Source: JADJOY01 sp016713535 [NCBI: Deltaproteobacteria bacterium] (GTDB lineage Bacteria; JADJOY01). From it: a stretch of 64,000 nt of DNA. The stretch is taken from positions 51,027-115,026 of the forward strand of contig JADJOY010000032.1 in assembly GCA_016713535.1 (NCBI GenBank), in the 5' to 3' direction. Both the position numbers and the translations under genes were made by a program. Shown in pieces: positions 28,047 to 38,243 of the stretch (position 1 is the stretch's first letter; each line of letters opens with the position of its first letter). The notes below the pieces were generated by a model. It made no database searches. It had not been told where the DNA came from and was given only the letters and a program-made list of their open reading frames with translations.

Positions 28047-29203
28047 CCGCAGTTCGCCGACTGAATGGAAGCAAGGCGCGCCTCGAGCGGGTGCTGCGGG
28101 GCGCGGCGCTCGCGGCCGTCGCGGCGCTCGCGAGCGCCGTGCCCGCGCACGCGGCCGGCCCGGCGAGCAGCGGGGTGATCGAGCGGATCGCCGCGACCGT
28201 CGGCCCCGAGCCGATCCTCATGTCCGAGGTGCGGCGCAGCGCCGAGATCGTCGCCAAGGCGTCCGGCAACCCCCAGCCCATCGACGACGCGATGCTCGGC
28301 AAGGAGCTCGACGGGCTCATCGAGCGCGAGATCCTGCGCCAGCACATGCGCAAGGTCGGGATCAGCGTGAGCGACGCCGAGGTCCAGGACGCGCTCGAAG
28401 GGATGCTCGGGCGGTCGGGCGTCAAGCCCGACCAGATCGACGCGATGCTCGACAAGCAGGGGCTCTCGAAGGAGGAGTACCGCGACCGCATCCGCGCCGA
28501 GCTCGAGCGGCGACGGGTGGTCGACGTCGAGGTGCGGCCGCGCGTGGTGGTCGAGGAAGCCGACATCCAGAAGTACTACGCGGAGCACAAGGGCGAGCTC
28601 TCGGTCGCCGAGCGCGTCCACCTGCGCGACATCTACCTGCCCTACCCGCCGCTCGCCTCCGCCGAGGACAAGGCCGAGGTGATGGCCAAGGCCAAGGAGA
28701 TCAAGGCCAGCGCGGTCGCCGACCCGTCGATCTTCGGCAACCTCGCCAAGCGCTTCTCGAAGGGCCCCGGCGCGGAGGAGGGCGGAGACCTCGGCGTCTT
28801 CGAGCGCGGCAAGCTGCGCGCCGAGCTCGAGGAGGCGGCGTTTGCCCTCGGTGAGGGCGAGATCGGCGGCCCGGTCGAGTCCGGCGGTGGCCTGCACGTG
28901 CTCCAGGTCGAGGAGAAGCTCGCCGGCGGGGCGCCTCCCCTCGATCAGGTGAAGAGCTCGATCCGCGAGAAGCTCCTCGCCACCGCGCTCGAGCGCACCT
29001 ACCGGCGCTGGTACGAGCGGCTCCTCGAGGAGGCCCACGTCGCGCGCAAGGTCGATCTCCCGAGCGAGTTCAAGCTCGGTCCGACCGGACCGGTGACCTC
29101 CGGCGCACAGCCCGCGACCGGCGGCTCGACCGCGACGGTCCCCGACGCGCCCAAGGACCCGGTCACGCCCGCACCCGACGACCCGACCGCGCCGGTGCCC
29201 TGA
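28043..29203 (+). CDS. Periplasmic SurA-like peptidyl-prolyl isomerase
   Basis: The 386-residue protein begins with a long basic n-region and signal peptide (to about residue 38, PAHAA). A SurA-type N-terminal chaperone domain follows (IERIAATVGPEPILMSEV, LIEREILRQHM), then one parvulin domain (FGNLAKRFSKGPGAEEGGDLG.F, GPVESGGGLHVLQVEEK). It should help fold outer-membrane proteins. The Pro/Thr-rich tail of about 40 residues is probably unstructured. Its GTG start overlaps the mfd stop by 4 bases, so mfd and this gene are one operon; similar mfd-surA linkage is known in other deltaproteobacteria. Confidence 0.92.
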   Translation: MTAVRRLNGSKARLERVLRGAALAAVAALASAVPAHAAGPASSGVIERIAATVGPEPILMSEVRRSAEIVAKASGNPQPIDDAMLGKELDGLIEREILRQHMRKVGISVSDAEVQDALEGMLGRSGVKPDQIDAMLDKQGLSKEEYRDRIRAELERRRVVDVEVRPRVVVEEADIQKYYAEHKGELSVAERVHLRDIYLPYPPLASAEDKAEVMAKAKEIKASAVADPSIFGNLAKRFSKGPGAEEGGDLGVFERGKLRAELEEAAFALGEGEIGGPVESGGGLHVLQVEEKLAGGAPPLDQVKSSIREKLLATALERTYRRWYERLLEEAHVARKVDLPSEFKLGPTGPVTSGAQPATGGSTATVPDAPKDPVTPAPDDPTAPVP

Positions 29204-29950
29204 GCGGTCGCGAAGGATCGCGGCCCTCCAGCCCCTCGCGTGGAGGGCTGCGGTCCCTCGCAGCCGCGCCTGACGGTCGCGAAGGATCGCGACCCTCCAG
29301 CCCCTCGCGTGGAGGGCTGCGGTCCCTCGCAGCCGCGCCTGACGGTCGCGAAGGATCGCGACCCTCCAGCCCCTCGCGTGGAGGGCTGCGGTCCTCCAGC
29401 CCGCCTGGCGGTCGCGAAGGATCGCGACCCTCCAGCCCCTCGCGTGGAGGGCTGCGGTCCCTCGCAGCCGCGCCTGACGGTCGCGACGGATCGCGACCCT
29501 CCAGCCCCTCGCGTGGAGGGCTGCGGTCCCTCGCAGCCGCGCCTGACGGTCGCGACGGATCGGCCCTCCAGCCCCTCGCGTGGAGGGCTGCGGTCCCAGC
29601 CGGCGGCGGTCGCGAAGGATCGCGACCCTCCAGCCCCTCGCGTGGAGGGCTGCGGTCCCTCGCAGCCGCGCCTGGCGGTCGCGAAGGATCGCGACCCTCC
29701 AGCCCCTCGCGTGGAGGGCTGCGGCCCCTCGCAGCCGCGCCTGACGGTCGCGACGGATCGCGACCCTCCAGCCCCTCGCGTGGAGGGCTGCGGTCCCTCG
29801 CAGCCGCGCCTGACGGTCGCGACGGATCGCGACCCTCCAGCCCCTCGCGTGGAGGGCTGCGGTCCCTCGCAGCCGCGCCTGGCGGTCGCGAAGGATCGCG
29901 ACCCTCCAGCTCCTCGCGTGGTGGGCTGCGGCCCCTCGCAGCCGCGCCTG
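29204..29950. repeat. Tandem array of 69-bp hairpin repeat, about eleven copies (family 2)
   Basis: The unit has three hairpins: GGTCGCGA-AGGA-TCGCGACC, then CCCTCCA with a 10-base loop and TGGAGGG, then GGCTGCG-GTCCCT-CGCAGCC. Most units are 69 bp; three near 29393, 29567 and 29593 are shortened by internal deletions. Some copies vary GGTCGCGA-AGGA to a CGACGGA loop. Because 69 is a multiple of three, long Pro/Arg-rich open frames exist on both strands (for example 29163-30221 minus); these are artefacts. It lies between two convergent genes. Confidence 0.92.
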
Positions 29951-29953
29951 CGC

Positions 29954-30304
29954 TCACCTCACCCCGATCAGCCTCTCCCACGCCTCGGCCTTGAACCCGA
30001 CCGCCGCGGCCCGCCCATCGATCTCGAGCACGGGGCGCTTGATCAACATCGGGTCGCGGGCGAACGCGGCGCTCCACTGGGCGTCGCTCCAGCCGTCCTT
30101 CTCCAGCCCTAGCGCGCGGAACGAGCCGCCGCTCGTGTTGCGCAGCGCCTTGGCGCCGAGGGCACCCACCCAGGCGTCCACCTGCGCCGCGCTGGGCGGT
30201 GACTCGCGCAGGTCCACCCACGCATGCTCGGTTCCCGCGCGGTGAGCCGCGCGCGCCTTGCGGCAGGTGTCGCAGCTCGGGATGCCGTGGAGCGTGATCG
30301 TCAT
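29954..30304 (-). CDS. ArsC/Spx-family thioredoxin-fold protein
   Basis: The 116-residue protein starts MTITLHGIPSCDTCRKA with a CxxC redox pair (Cys11, Cys14) and ends with KRPVLEID and VGFKAEAWERLIG, the typical C-terminal block of glutaredoxin-type arsenate reductases and Spx-like proteins. The Arg triad of true ArsC is not clear, and no arsenic genes are nearby, so a YffB/Spx-like role is equally likely. Its ATG overlaps the phosphoesterase stop (30301-30304). Confidence 0.88.
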   Translation of the reverse strand: MTITLHGIPSCDTCRKARAAHRAGTEHAWVDLRESPPSAAQVDAWVGALGAKALRNTSGGSFRALGLEKDGWSDAQWSAAFARDPMLIKRPVLEIDGRAAAVGFKAEAWERLIGVR

Positions 30305-31077
30305 CGGTTCCTCGCGGCGGGCGGTGCCGCCTCGGGTGCCAGCTCGTAGAGGTGGACGCCGGTCGCGTTGATCCGCGCCCAGGTCGCGCGTCCGTCGGGC
30401 GGCCAGTAGCCGGTGTTGAGGTAGAGCCCGGTGCGTCCGCCGGCGGCGACCACCTCGGCGCGCTCGGGCTGGTGGGTGTGGCCGATCACCACCACGTCCG
30501 CGCCGCGCGCCACGCGCTCGCGCGCGTAGGCGTGGCTGAGCTCGCGGATCGGGTCGTTCTTGCGCGCGGTGAAGCCGCGCGACTTCTTGCTCGCGCGCTC
30601 TCCGATCGCGACCGCCACCTCGGCGGGCGCCACGCGCTCGAGCCACCGCACCAGCGGCGTGCGCAAGAGCCAGCGCAGGAACAGGTAGCCGCGGTCGCCG
30701 GGGTTGACGAGGTCGCCGTGCGAGAGGTTCACGCATCGCCCCGCGACGCTCACCACCCGCTCGCCGGTGAAGGTGTCGAGTCCGAGCGCGTCGCGGAAGT
30801 GCGGCTCGAGGTAGAGGTCGTGGTTGCCCTCGCAATAGAGCACGGTGGTGCCACGCGCGCGGATCGCCGCGAGCGCCGCGATCACGTCGCCGAAGCGCTC
30901 CGCGAGCAGCTCGTTGGCGGCGATCCAGAAGTCGAAGAGATCGCCGAGCACCACCAGCAGGTCCACCTCGCGCGGCAACGCCCGCAGGAACGCGAGTGCG
31001 GCGCGGTAGCGCGGCTCGTCGCGGTTCCACAGGTGCAGGTCGCTGATCACGACCGCATCGCGGAACTCAGCCGTCAT
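30301..31077 (-). CDS. LpxH/LpxG-like UDP-2,3-diacylglucosamine phosphoesterase
   Basis: The 258-residue metallophosphoesterase has SDLHLW (metal site 1), LGDLFDFWIA, CEGNHDLYLEPHF, NLSHGDLVNPGDRGYLFLRW and GHTHQP. The GDLFDFW, GNHD and RGYLFLRWLLR pattern matches enzymes that cut UDP-2,3-diacylglucosamine to lipid X in lipid A synthesis. This points to an LPS outer membrane. ATG 31077 overlaps the VOC gene end by 11 bases; a longer reading is Arg-rich and rejected. It forms an operon with the ArsC-like and VOC genes. Confidence 0.86.
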   Translation of the reverse strand: MTAEFRDAVVISDLHLWNRDEPRYRAALAFLRALPREVDLLVVLGDLFDFWIAANELLAERFGDVIAALAAIRARGTTVLYCEGNHDLYLEPHFRDALGLDTFTGERVVSVAGRCVNLSHGDLVNPGDRGYLFLRWLLRTPLVRWLERVAPAEVAVAIGERASKKSRGFTARKNDPIRELSHAYARERVARGADVVVIGHTHQPERAEVVAAGGRTGLYLNTGYWPPDGRATWARINATGVHLYELAPEAAPPAARNR

Positions 31078-31489
31078 AGGCGCGCACTTCGACGACGTTG
31101 CCGTCCGGGTCCTGGAAGTAAAACGACGCCGTCGAGAGCCCGCGCGCGCCGAACGACGGCACCGGCACCTCGGTGACGGCGACGCCACGCGCGGCCAGGC
31201 GCGCGCGCAGGCCCTCGAGCTCGGCCCGGGTCATCGCCAGGCACACGTGGTTGAGGCGCCCTCCCGCGGCGGGCTCGCCCTGCTCACCGGTGAACGCCCG
31301 CACCACCTCCGCGCTCCCCCGCGCCATCAGGTCGACGAGCGTGCGCTCGCCGACCCTGCCGCTCGGAAACGGCGCCTCGCCGCGCGCGAACTCCTCGCCC
31401 CGCACCGCGACCAGCCCGACGACGTCGACGTAGAACGCGAGCGCGCGCGACGGGTCGTCCACCCACAGCACCACGTGATCGATGTCCAT
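31067..31489 (-). CDS. VOC family (glyoxalase/dioxygenase-fold) protein
   Basis: The 140-residue protein has the paired beta-alpha-beta-beta-beta modules of vicinal-oxygen-chelate enzymes: MDIDHVVLWVDDPSRALAFY at the start, LNHVCLAMT in the middle and FYFQDPDGNVVEVR at the end. The His5, His86-like and Glu near the end are the usual metal ligands. It could be a glyoxalase, thiol transferase or dioxygenase; the family alone does not decide. ATG 31489 has GGGGAG upstream. Confidence 0.88.
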   Translation of the reverse strand: MDIDHVVLWVDDPSRALAFYVDVVGLVAVRGEEFARGEAPFPSGRVGERTLVDLMARGSAEVVRAFTGEQGEPAAGGRLNHVCLAMTRAELEGLRARLAARGVAVTEVPVPSFGARGLSTASFYFQDPDGNVVEVRAYDG

Positions 31490-31600
31490 CGGCTCCCCGG
31501 CGCCGCGCGACGTTCCTTGAGAACGCTCGCGCGGACACGCGATGTTTGGCGCATCGGCCCGGCGCGCGCCAACCCCCGGGAACCGAACCTCGCCTCCTCC

Positions 31601-33416
31601 GTGACCGACACCGCCACGCCGGCCCCCGCGACCCCGCGAGCGCGGCTCGGCGCGAGTGCCGCGCTCCTGTTCGTGCTCGCCACGACCGCGTTCCGCTGGG
31701 GCGGAGCGCATCCCGACCTCGGCGACACCATCCCCACCCGGCTGCTCGCCGCCAGCATCGTGCGCGATCACGACCTCGACCTCGACGAGCTCCCCGGCGT
31801 CGACGTCACGGACCCGCCCTACTTCCTCAAGTCCAGCGGCGGCCACGTGTACTCGCGGTTCCCCCCCGGCCGCGCGTTCCTGCTGGTGCCGGTCTACGCG
31901 CTCGCCGACGCCCTCGGCGTGCCGGTCCTCACCGACGAGGACGCGCGCCGCGCCCTCGCGCGCTGGCTCGGCGCGCTCGCCTGCGCCGCCACCGTCACGA
32001 TCATCTACGTCACCCTCGCGCGCCTCGGTCCGCGCCGGCGGGCCCTCGCCACCGCGGTCGTCGCCGGGTTCGGCACCGCGGTGTGGCCGGTCGCGGCGCA
32101 GGACGTGTGGCAGCACACCTTCGGATTGCCGCTGGTGGCGTGGTGCGTCGCGATCCTCGAGCGAGCGTGGCGCGACGAGCGGCCCCGCCTCGGCTGGATC
32201 GGCGTCCCGCTCGGGATGCTCGTGCTCATCCGCACGCCCAGCACCTTGTTCGCGGGCGCCCTGGCGCTGGCGGCGCTGATCCGCGACCGCCGCGCGCTCG
32301 GCTGGGTGGTGCTCGGCGCGGCCCCGGCGATGGCCGCGCTGCTCGCCTACAACGGCGCCATCTTCCACCACCCGCTCGGTGCCTACGCCGACGCCGCGGC
32401 GCGGGTCTCGCCTTGGGCATGGCCCCCGAGGGGATCGCGGGCTGCTGGTGAGCCCGTCGCACGGCCTCTTCCTCTATTCGCCGGTCGCGGCGCTGGCGCT
32501 CCTCGGCCTCGGCCGCGGCGCCGACCCCGCGACCTTCGCGCTGCGCGCCTGCTACGCGCTCGCGTTCGTGGCACTGCTCGTGGTCCACGCGGCGAGCGGT
32601 TCCTACGCGGCGGGCTACCCGATCGTCGCGACCTGGCACGGTGGCTGGACGTGGGGACCGCGCTACCTGCTCGAGAGCGTGCCGCTGGTCACGATGCTGG
32701 CGTGGTACGGCTTCGGACGGATCGCCGCGCGACGCTCGGCGCGCATCCTCGTGGGGCTCGCGGCGGCGTGCTCGATCGCCGTCAACGCCGCCCCCTTCTA
32801 TCTCGGCTGGACGAGCTGGTTCGCGAGCCCCGACGTCGACTTCTGCCCGAGCCGGCTGTGGAGCTGGCGCGACAACCCCGTCGCGGCGCTGGTGTGGGGC
32901 CTCGACCCCGCCAACGCGTGCCGGCCCCTGCGCGTGACCGAGCCGCCCTTCGATCCGGCGCGCACCGAGCTCACCTTCCGCGGGCCCGGCGGGGGGGCGT
33001 GGCTCCCGCGCGGCTGGCACAAGCGTCACTGGCCGTGGCAGGCCCATGCCGGCGGCGCCGAGGCGGAGATCGAGATCCCGGCGGCGGCGCGCGCGACGCT
33101 CTCGCGCATCGAGCTGCGGCTGCGCTCGGCGCTACCCGCCGAGGTGCCACAGCGGGTGTGGGTGGACCTCGACGGCGGCGGCGGGCGCACCCTCGCCCTC
33201 GGCGCCGAGCCCACCGACGTCACCGTCGAGCTCCCGTCCGGCTCGCGCGCGCCCGACGAACAGCCCGTCCGCGTCCGCCTCCGGTTCGCCCACTGGCGCG
33301 CACGGACGTGGCGCGAGATCATGCGCGAGCACCGGCTCGGCACCGAGTGGGACGTCCGCCAGGACGCGGTGATCCTCGACCGCCTGACGCTGATCCACGA
33401 CCCGCCGCCACCGTGA
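31601..33416 (+). CDS. Polytopic membrane protein, possible glycosyltransferase, two frame breaks
   Basis: About 605 residues in two frames. The first 270 residues have eight or so hydrophobic segments and a conserved-looking periplasmic loop (DTIPTRLLAASIVRDHDLDL, PPYFLKSSGGHVYSRFPPG). The second part has more helices (HGLFLYSPVAALALLGLG, GPRYLLESVPLVTML) and then a soluble beta-rich C-terminal domain. Between them, a missing G near 32412 and a missing C near 32445 restore LALGMAPEGIAGLLVSPS. The loop and fold resemble GT-C-type or related hypothetical membrane proteins of deltaproteobacteria. Function is unknown. GTG 31601 was chosen at the frame's first start in a suitable place. Confidence 0.7.
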
Positions 33417-33497
33417 CCACTCGCCGCGGCGCTGTGGGCGTCGGCGAGTGCCGGGTGTAGCTCGGAGCCGGCGTCGAGCGCCTCGCCGGCCGAGGGC

Positions 33498-35434
33498 GTG
33501 GAGCGCATCACCCGCTCGCTCCCAGGCGGCGCGTCCGGCCTCGCGACCGGCGAGTTCACCAGGCCTTCGATCGAGTACCCGCCGATCCCTCTCGAGCCGA
33601 GCTTCACCCACGTGCTCACCTTCACGATGGAGCCGATGGCGCCGCCGACGCGCAGCGCGATCCGCACCAACGGCCCACTGATCGTGTTCACCGATGACCT
33701 CGACGTGGTGGTGTTCTCGCCCGTCGACCACCCCTTCGAGACCTTGGTGTGGCTCGCCGACGGCGCGCTCCACTCCGGGCTCGAAGGCGAGCTCGACACC
33801 GTGCCGCCCGGCTTCACCCACGAGTTCCTGGTGGTCCGCGGCCGCGGCATCAACGCGACGATGGAGCGCTGGGGGCGGCGCTGCGCGAGCGCCTCGGCCG
33901 CGCGGTCCCCGACCGCTACGCGGACACCGGCCTCGCCCGCCTCGGCTACTGGACCGACAACGGCGCGATCTACTACTACGCGACCGCGCCCGGCCTGAAC
34001 GAGGCCGACACCTTGCTCACCGTCAAGCGCGACGCCGACTCCCGCGGCATCCCGTTCGGCTACGTGCAGCTCGACTCGTGGTGGTACTTCAAGGAGGCGA
34101 GCGCCACCGGTCCGTTCGGCGGCCTCACCAGCTGGCAGCCGCAGCCGTGGATGTTCCCGGACGGGCTCGACTCGTTCCAGCGCGACCTCGGGCTGCCGCT
34201 GGTCCTCCACAACCGCTGGTTCGCGCCCGAGAACGCCTACACGGACAGCTACGAGTTCGTGCAGGGCGGCGGCGACCCGGCGATGGCGTTCCCCACCGGG
34301 CGCGGCGTGTTCGACGAATTCATGGCGGACGCCAAGAGCTGGGGAGCGGTCACGTACGAGCAGGACTGGCTCATGGCCCAGTTCTGGGGCGTGCGGTGGC
34401 TGCGAGAGGATCTCGGCCGCGCCGAGGCATGGATGGACGACCTGACCGGGGCGGCGAGCGCCGCCGGCCTCACGGTGCAGCTCTGCATGCCCGGTCCGGG
34501 CCACTTCCTCGACGCCGGACGGCACCCGGCGGTCACCACCGCGCGGGTCTCGATCGACTACCTCGCGGGGGCACCCAAGACGATGTACTGGCCGCAGTTC
34601 CACACCACCAGCCTGCTCGCCGCGGCGGTCGGGGTGTGGCCGTTCAAGGACAACTTCCTGAGCGCGCCCGGCCAGCGCGACCTCTTCGACGAAGCGCAGA
34701 ACGATCAAGAGGCGCTGGTCAGCGCGCTGAGCGGCGGCATGGTCGGCGCGGGCGACGGAATCGGCGCGGCCAGCGCAACGCGCCTGCTGCGCACCTGCCG
34801 CGCCGACGGCGTGCTCCTGAAGCCGGATCGCCCGGCGACCCCGCTCGACGCGATGTTCCTGCCCCACCAGCGGCCCTACACCGTGACCACGACCTCGCGC
34901 CGCGACGGGCTCGGGACCTGGACCTATCTGGCGGCCTACGCGCTGTGGCGGGGCGACGACGTGCGCCGGTTCCTGGACGGGCTCTTCGCCGTCATCGACT
35001 ACGGCCGTCCCATCGACGACATGTTCGTGCTCCCCGAGGCGCTCACCGACTGGTCGGTCGACCTGGCGGGCGACCTCGGCATCCACGAGCCGGTGGTGGC
35101 TTACGACTGGCGACGGGGGACCGCCCAGGTGGTCGAGGGCACGCTCGCACTCGAGCCGCGCGGCAAAGCGTTCGACTACGACTACCTCGTGCTCGCGCCG
35201 ATCCTGCCCAACGGGCTCGCGTTGATCGGCGAGCCCGGCAAGTTCGTCACCCTCGCCGACCGGCGGTTCCGTGCCGTGGAGGTCGCCGCAGACGCGCTCC
35301 TGGTCTCGCTCGAGGGAGCCGCGAGTGAGGCCGTGCAGGTGGTGGCGTTCGACACCCACACCGGGCGCCTGCTCGAGCCCGCCGGGGTGACGCTCGCTGC
35401 CGACGGCACGGGCCGGGTCCGCCTCTCGCGCTGA
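33498..35434 (+). CDS. Putative alpha-galactosidase-like glycoside hydrolase, one frame break
   Basis: About 645 residues. A beta-rich N-terminal part precedes a TIM-barrel-like region with GYWTDNGAIYYY, GIPFGYVQLDSWWYF, VLHNRWFAPEN, VTYEQDWL and APKTMYWPQFHTTSL, resembling GH36/GH27-type enzymes. LDSWW and YEQDWL place Asp residues where nucleophile and acid lie in that clan, by analogy. A G missing from the run at 33871-33875 splits the gene; adding it gives MERWGAALRERLG. The segment upstream of GTG 33498 in the same frame reads LAAALWASASAGC (33420-33458), a lipobox-like signal peptide, so the true start is probably further upstream and hidden by another error. Confidence 0.7.
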
Positions 35435-35656
35435 CGGTCGCCGGACGGGGTGCCCGCTACTCCAGGGTAACCCTGCCCCCAGGATCAAGATGGGCCGTGG
35501 CGGTCTCGGCGCAGCCCATCACGATCGTCAGCAGCCACCCCACAGACGCACCTTCGCGTTCCAGCGCCTGGAATCTTTCGGTATTCTCTTACGTAACAAC
35601 GCCATTGACCGGCATGTTTTTCATCGAGGGTCCGGCGCGCGCGCACGGCACCCAAT

Positions 35657-38206
35657 TTGCGGACCACGACGGACGTGCCCCTGGAATCTCCCCACCCGCC
35701 CAAGCCCGCCTCGCGGCCGGACGCCCCACCGCTGGCTCGTCGTCCGGTCGCCGAGACGGACGCAACCGCCGCTCGCCTCGAGACGGCGCTGCGCTCGTCT
35801 CACATCGCGCTCCTCGAGTGGGACCTCACGAGCGGCGACCTGGTGGTGACCCCCGGGTGGGCCCGCCAGCTCGGCTACGCGGAGCGCGAGCTGCCGAGCG
35901 ATCTGCGCGAGTGGTCCGACCTGGTCCACCCCGACGACCGCGAGCGGGTGCTCGAGACCGTCGCGGCGTTCTGGCAGCGCCCGTGGGGCGACGGCCGCCT
36001 CGAGTTCCGCATGCGGCACGCGGACGGCTCGTGGCGCTGGTCGCTCATCCAGGGCTCGGCGATCACCGACGCCGAGGGCCGAACCCGACGGATCGTCGCC
36101 GAGCGCGTCGACATCACCGAGCGCAAGCGTGGCGAGGCGCTCATCGCCGGCCAGGCCGAGGTGCTCGAGGAGGTCGCGAGCGGCGCCCCTCTCACCGACA
36201 CCCTGAACTCGCTGGTGCGTCTCATCGAGAGCCAGGAGGAGGGTGTCCGCGCCTCGGTGCTGCTCCTCGCGCCCGACGGCCAGCACCTCCGCCACGGCGC
36301 GGCGCCGAGCCTGCCGGAGGCCTACAACCGCGCCATCGACGGCATCGCCATCGGTGAAGGCGTGGGCTCGTGTGGCACCGCCGCCTTCCGCCGCGCGCCC
36401 GTGGTCGTCGCCGACGTCGAGACCGATCCGCTGTGGAAGAACTACCGGGATCTGGCCCGCGCTCACGGCCTGCGTGCGTGCTGGTCCACCCCGATCTTCG
36501 ACCGCGAGCGCCGGGTGCTGGGCACGTTCGCGCTCTACCACGGGGTGCCCACCCTTCCCGCCGAGCACCACCGCGCGCTGGTCGAGAGTGCCTGCCACGT
36601 CGCGGCGATCGCGATCGTGCGCCGACGCGAAGAGGAGGCGCTGCGCGAGAGCGAGGCGCAGCTAGCCTCCGCCCAAGCCCAGGCGCGCCTCGGCAGCTGG
36701 GTGCTCGATCTGACGACCCGCACCGGCACCTGGTCGACGGAGATGTTCCGGCTCTTCGACCTCGACCCGGCGCAGGGCTCCCCGCCGCTCGACGCGTTCC
36801 TCGAGCTTCTCCACCCCGACGACCTGGCGACCTTGCGCGAGCAGCAGGACCGCGCGCTCGCGACCCGCGCACCGGTCACCGTCGAATACCGCAGCCACCC
36901 GAGCCGACCGCCCGTGCGTCACTTCCGCGCTCAGATCTCGGTGGCCGAGGGCGAGCCCGAGCTACCGCGCCGGCTCACGGGCACCGTCCTCGACATCAGC
37001 GACATCAAGCACATGGAGCTCGAGCTGCGCGAGCGCGAGGCGCAGATCCTCCAGGCCCAGAAGCTCGAGAGCCTGGGCCGGCTCGCCGCCGGAGTGGCGC
37101 ACGACTTCAACAACGTGTTGACCGTGATCACCGCGGCCACCGAGCTCGCGCTCGCCGGCGTCACGCCGGACGAGCGGCTGCGCGCCGACATGGGTGCGAT
37201 CGCGGACGCCGCCAAGCGCGGCGCCGACATCACCCGCCAGCTGCTGATGTTCGCGCGCAAGCAGACCGCGGATCCCGTGGCGCTCGACGCGAACCAGGCG
37301 ATCCGCTCGCTGTCCAAGATGCTGGGACGGCTGGTCGGCGAGGACGTGCGCATCGTGACACAGCTCGCGCCCGGCGAGCTCACGCTCAAGATCGACCCCA
37401 TCCACTTCGACCAGGTGCTGGTGAACCTCGTCACCAACGCGCGTGATGCGATGGGCGAGCACGGCGTCATCACCCTCGAGACGTATACCCGGACCGTCGT
37501 CGCCGGCGATCCCGGTGGCCCCGAGCACGCCGCGCCCGGCGACTACGTCGCGGTGAGCGTCGCCGACTCCGGCGCCGGCATCGACGAGCAGGTCCGCAGC
37601 CGGATCTTCGAGCCCTTCTTCACCACCAAGCCCCGCGAGCTCGGCACCGGGCTCGGCCTCGCGCTGGTCTCGGGGATCGTCGCCAAGCAAGGCGGCTTCA
37701 TCGAGGTACGCAGCGAGAAGGGCTCGGGCTCGCGCTTCTGCCTGTATTTCCCACGCTGGGACGGCGCCTGCCCCGGCGCGCCTCAGCGCGCCAGCCCCGC
37801 CCGCCAGCGAGGCGGCGAGACCGTGCTGGTCGCCGAGGACGACCCCATGCTGCTCCACCTCGTGGAGCGGACGCTGCGCTCGTTCGGCTATCGCGTGATC
37901 GGAGTCGAGAGCGCGATGGCGGCGCGCGAACGTAGCCGCAGCGAGCCCGGCGCGATCGACATCCTGCTCACGGACACGGTGATGCCCGTGCTCGACGGCA
38001 AGAAGCTCTACCGGAGCCTCGTGAGCGAGCGCCCCGACCTCGCGGTGCTCTTCATGTCGGGGTACCCGCTCGACGAGCTGGTGCGCCGCGAGCTGCTCAC
38101 CGAGGTCGACCCGTTCCTGCAGAAGCCCTTCACGCCGACGATGCTGGCCGAGCGCATCCGCGACATCCTCGACGCCACCGTTGCAACCCGCAAGGGGTTG
38201 CCCTGA
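35657..38206 (+). CDS. Cytoplasmic hybrid sensor histidine kinase (PAS-GAF-PAS-HK-REC)
   Basis: The 849-residue protein has no membrane helix. A PAS domain (about 45-155, ending VDITERKR), a GAF domain (about 165-325) and a second PAS (about 340-450, ending LDISDIKH) precede the kinase. The H box is GVAHDFNN with His482, followed by an ATPase region with NLVTNARDAMG, DSGAGI and GTGLGLALV. A receiver domain follows with TDTVMP (Asp773) and KPF. It is the complex type with an attached receiver, so phosphate probably passes to another regulator. TTG 35657 is used as start; GTG 35675 is possible. No response regulator gene is adjacent. Confidence 0.93.
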   Translation: MRTTTDVPLESPHPPKPASRPDAPPLARRPVAETDATAARLETALRSSHIALLEWDLTSGDLVVTPGWARQLGYAERELPSDLREWSDLVHPDDRERVLETVAAFWQRPWGDGRLEFRMRHADGSWRWSLIQGSAITDAEGRTRRIVAERVDITERKRGEALIAGQAEVLEEVASGAPLTDTLNSLVRLIESQEEGVRASVLLLAPDGQHLRHGAAPSLPEAYNRAIDGIAIGEGVGSCGTAAFRRAPVVVADVETDPLWKNYRDLARAHGLRACWSTPIFDRERRVLGTFALYHGVPTLPAEHHRALVESACHVAAIAIVRRREEEALRESEAQLASAQAQARLGSWVLDLTTRTGTWSTEMFRLFDLDPAQGSPPLDAFLELLHPDDLATLREQQDRALATRAPVTVEYRSHPSRPPVRHFRAQISVAEGEPELPRRLTGTVLDISDIKHMELELREREAQILQAQKLESLGRLAAGVAHDFNNVLTVITAATELALAGVTPDERLRADMGAIADAAKRGADITRQLLMFARKQTADPVALDANQAIRSLSKMLGRLVGEDVRIVTQLAPGELTLKIDPIHFDQVLVNLVTNARDAMGEHGVITLETYTRTVVAGDPGGPEHAAPGDYVAVSVADSGAGIDEQVRSRIFEPFFTTKPRELGTGLGLALVSGIVAKQGGFIEVRSEKGSGSRFCLYFPRWDGACPGAPQRASPARQRGGETVLVAEDDPMLLHLVERTLRSFGYRVIGVESAMAARERSRSEPGAIDILLTDTVMPVLDGKKLYRSLVSERPDLAVLFMSGYPLDELVRRELLTEVDPFLQKPFTPTMLAERIRDILDATVATRKGLP

Positions 38207-38243
38207 TCCACCCCGGAGCGGCGCCCCACGCCCCCACCCGACC

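Noticed and set aside
29204-29950. CRISPR array
   Set aside because: Units are continuous hairpin repeats without unique spacers and there are no cas genes.
29163-30221. 352-residue Pro/Arg-rich protein on the minus strand
   Set aside because: It is the 69-bp repeat read in frame (23 residues per unit) running into the ArsC-like gene; length is a by-product of repeat length divisible by three.
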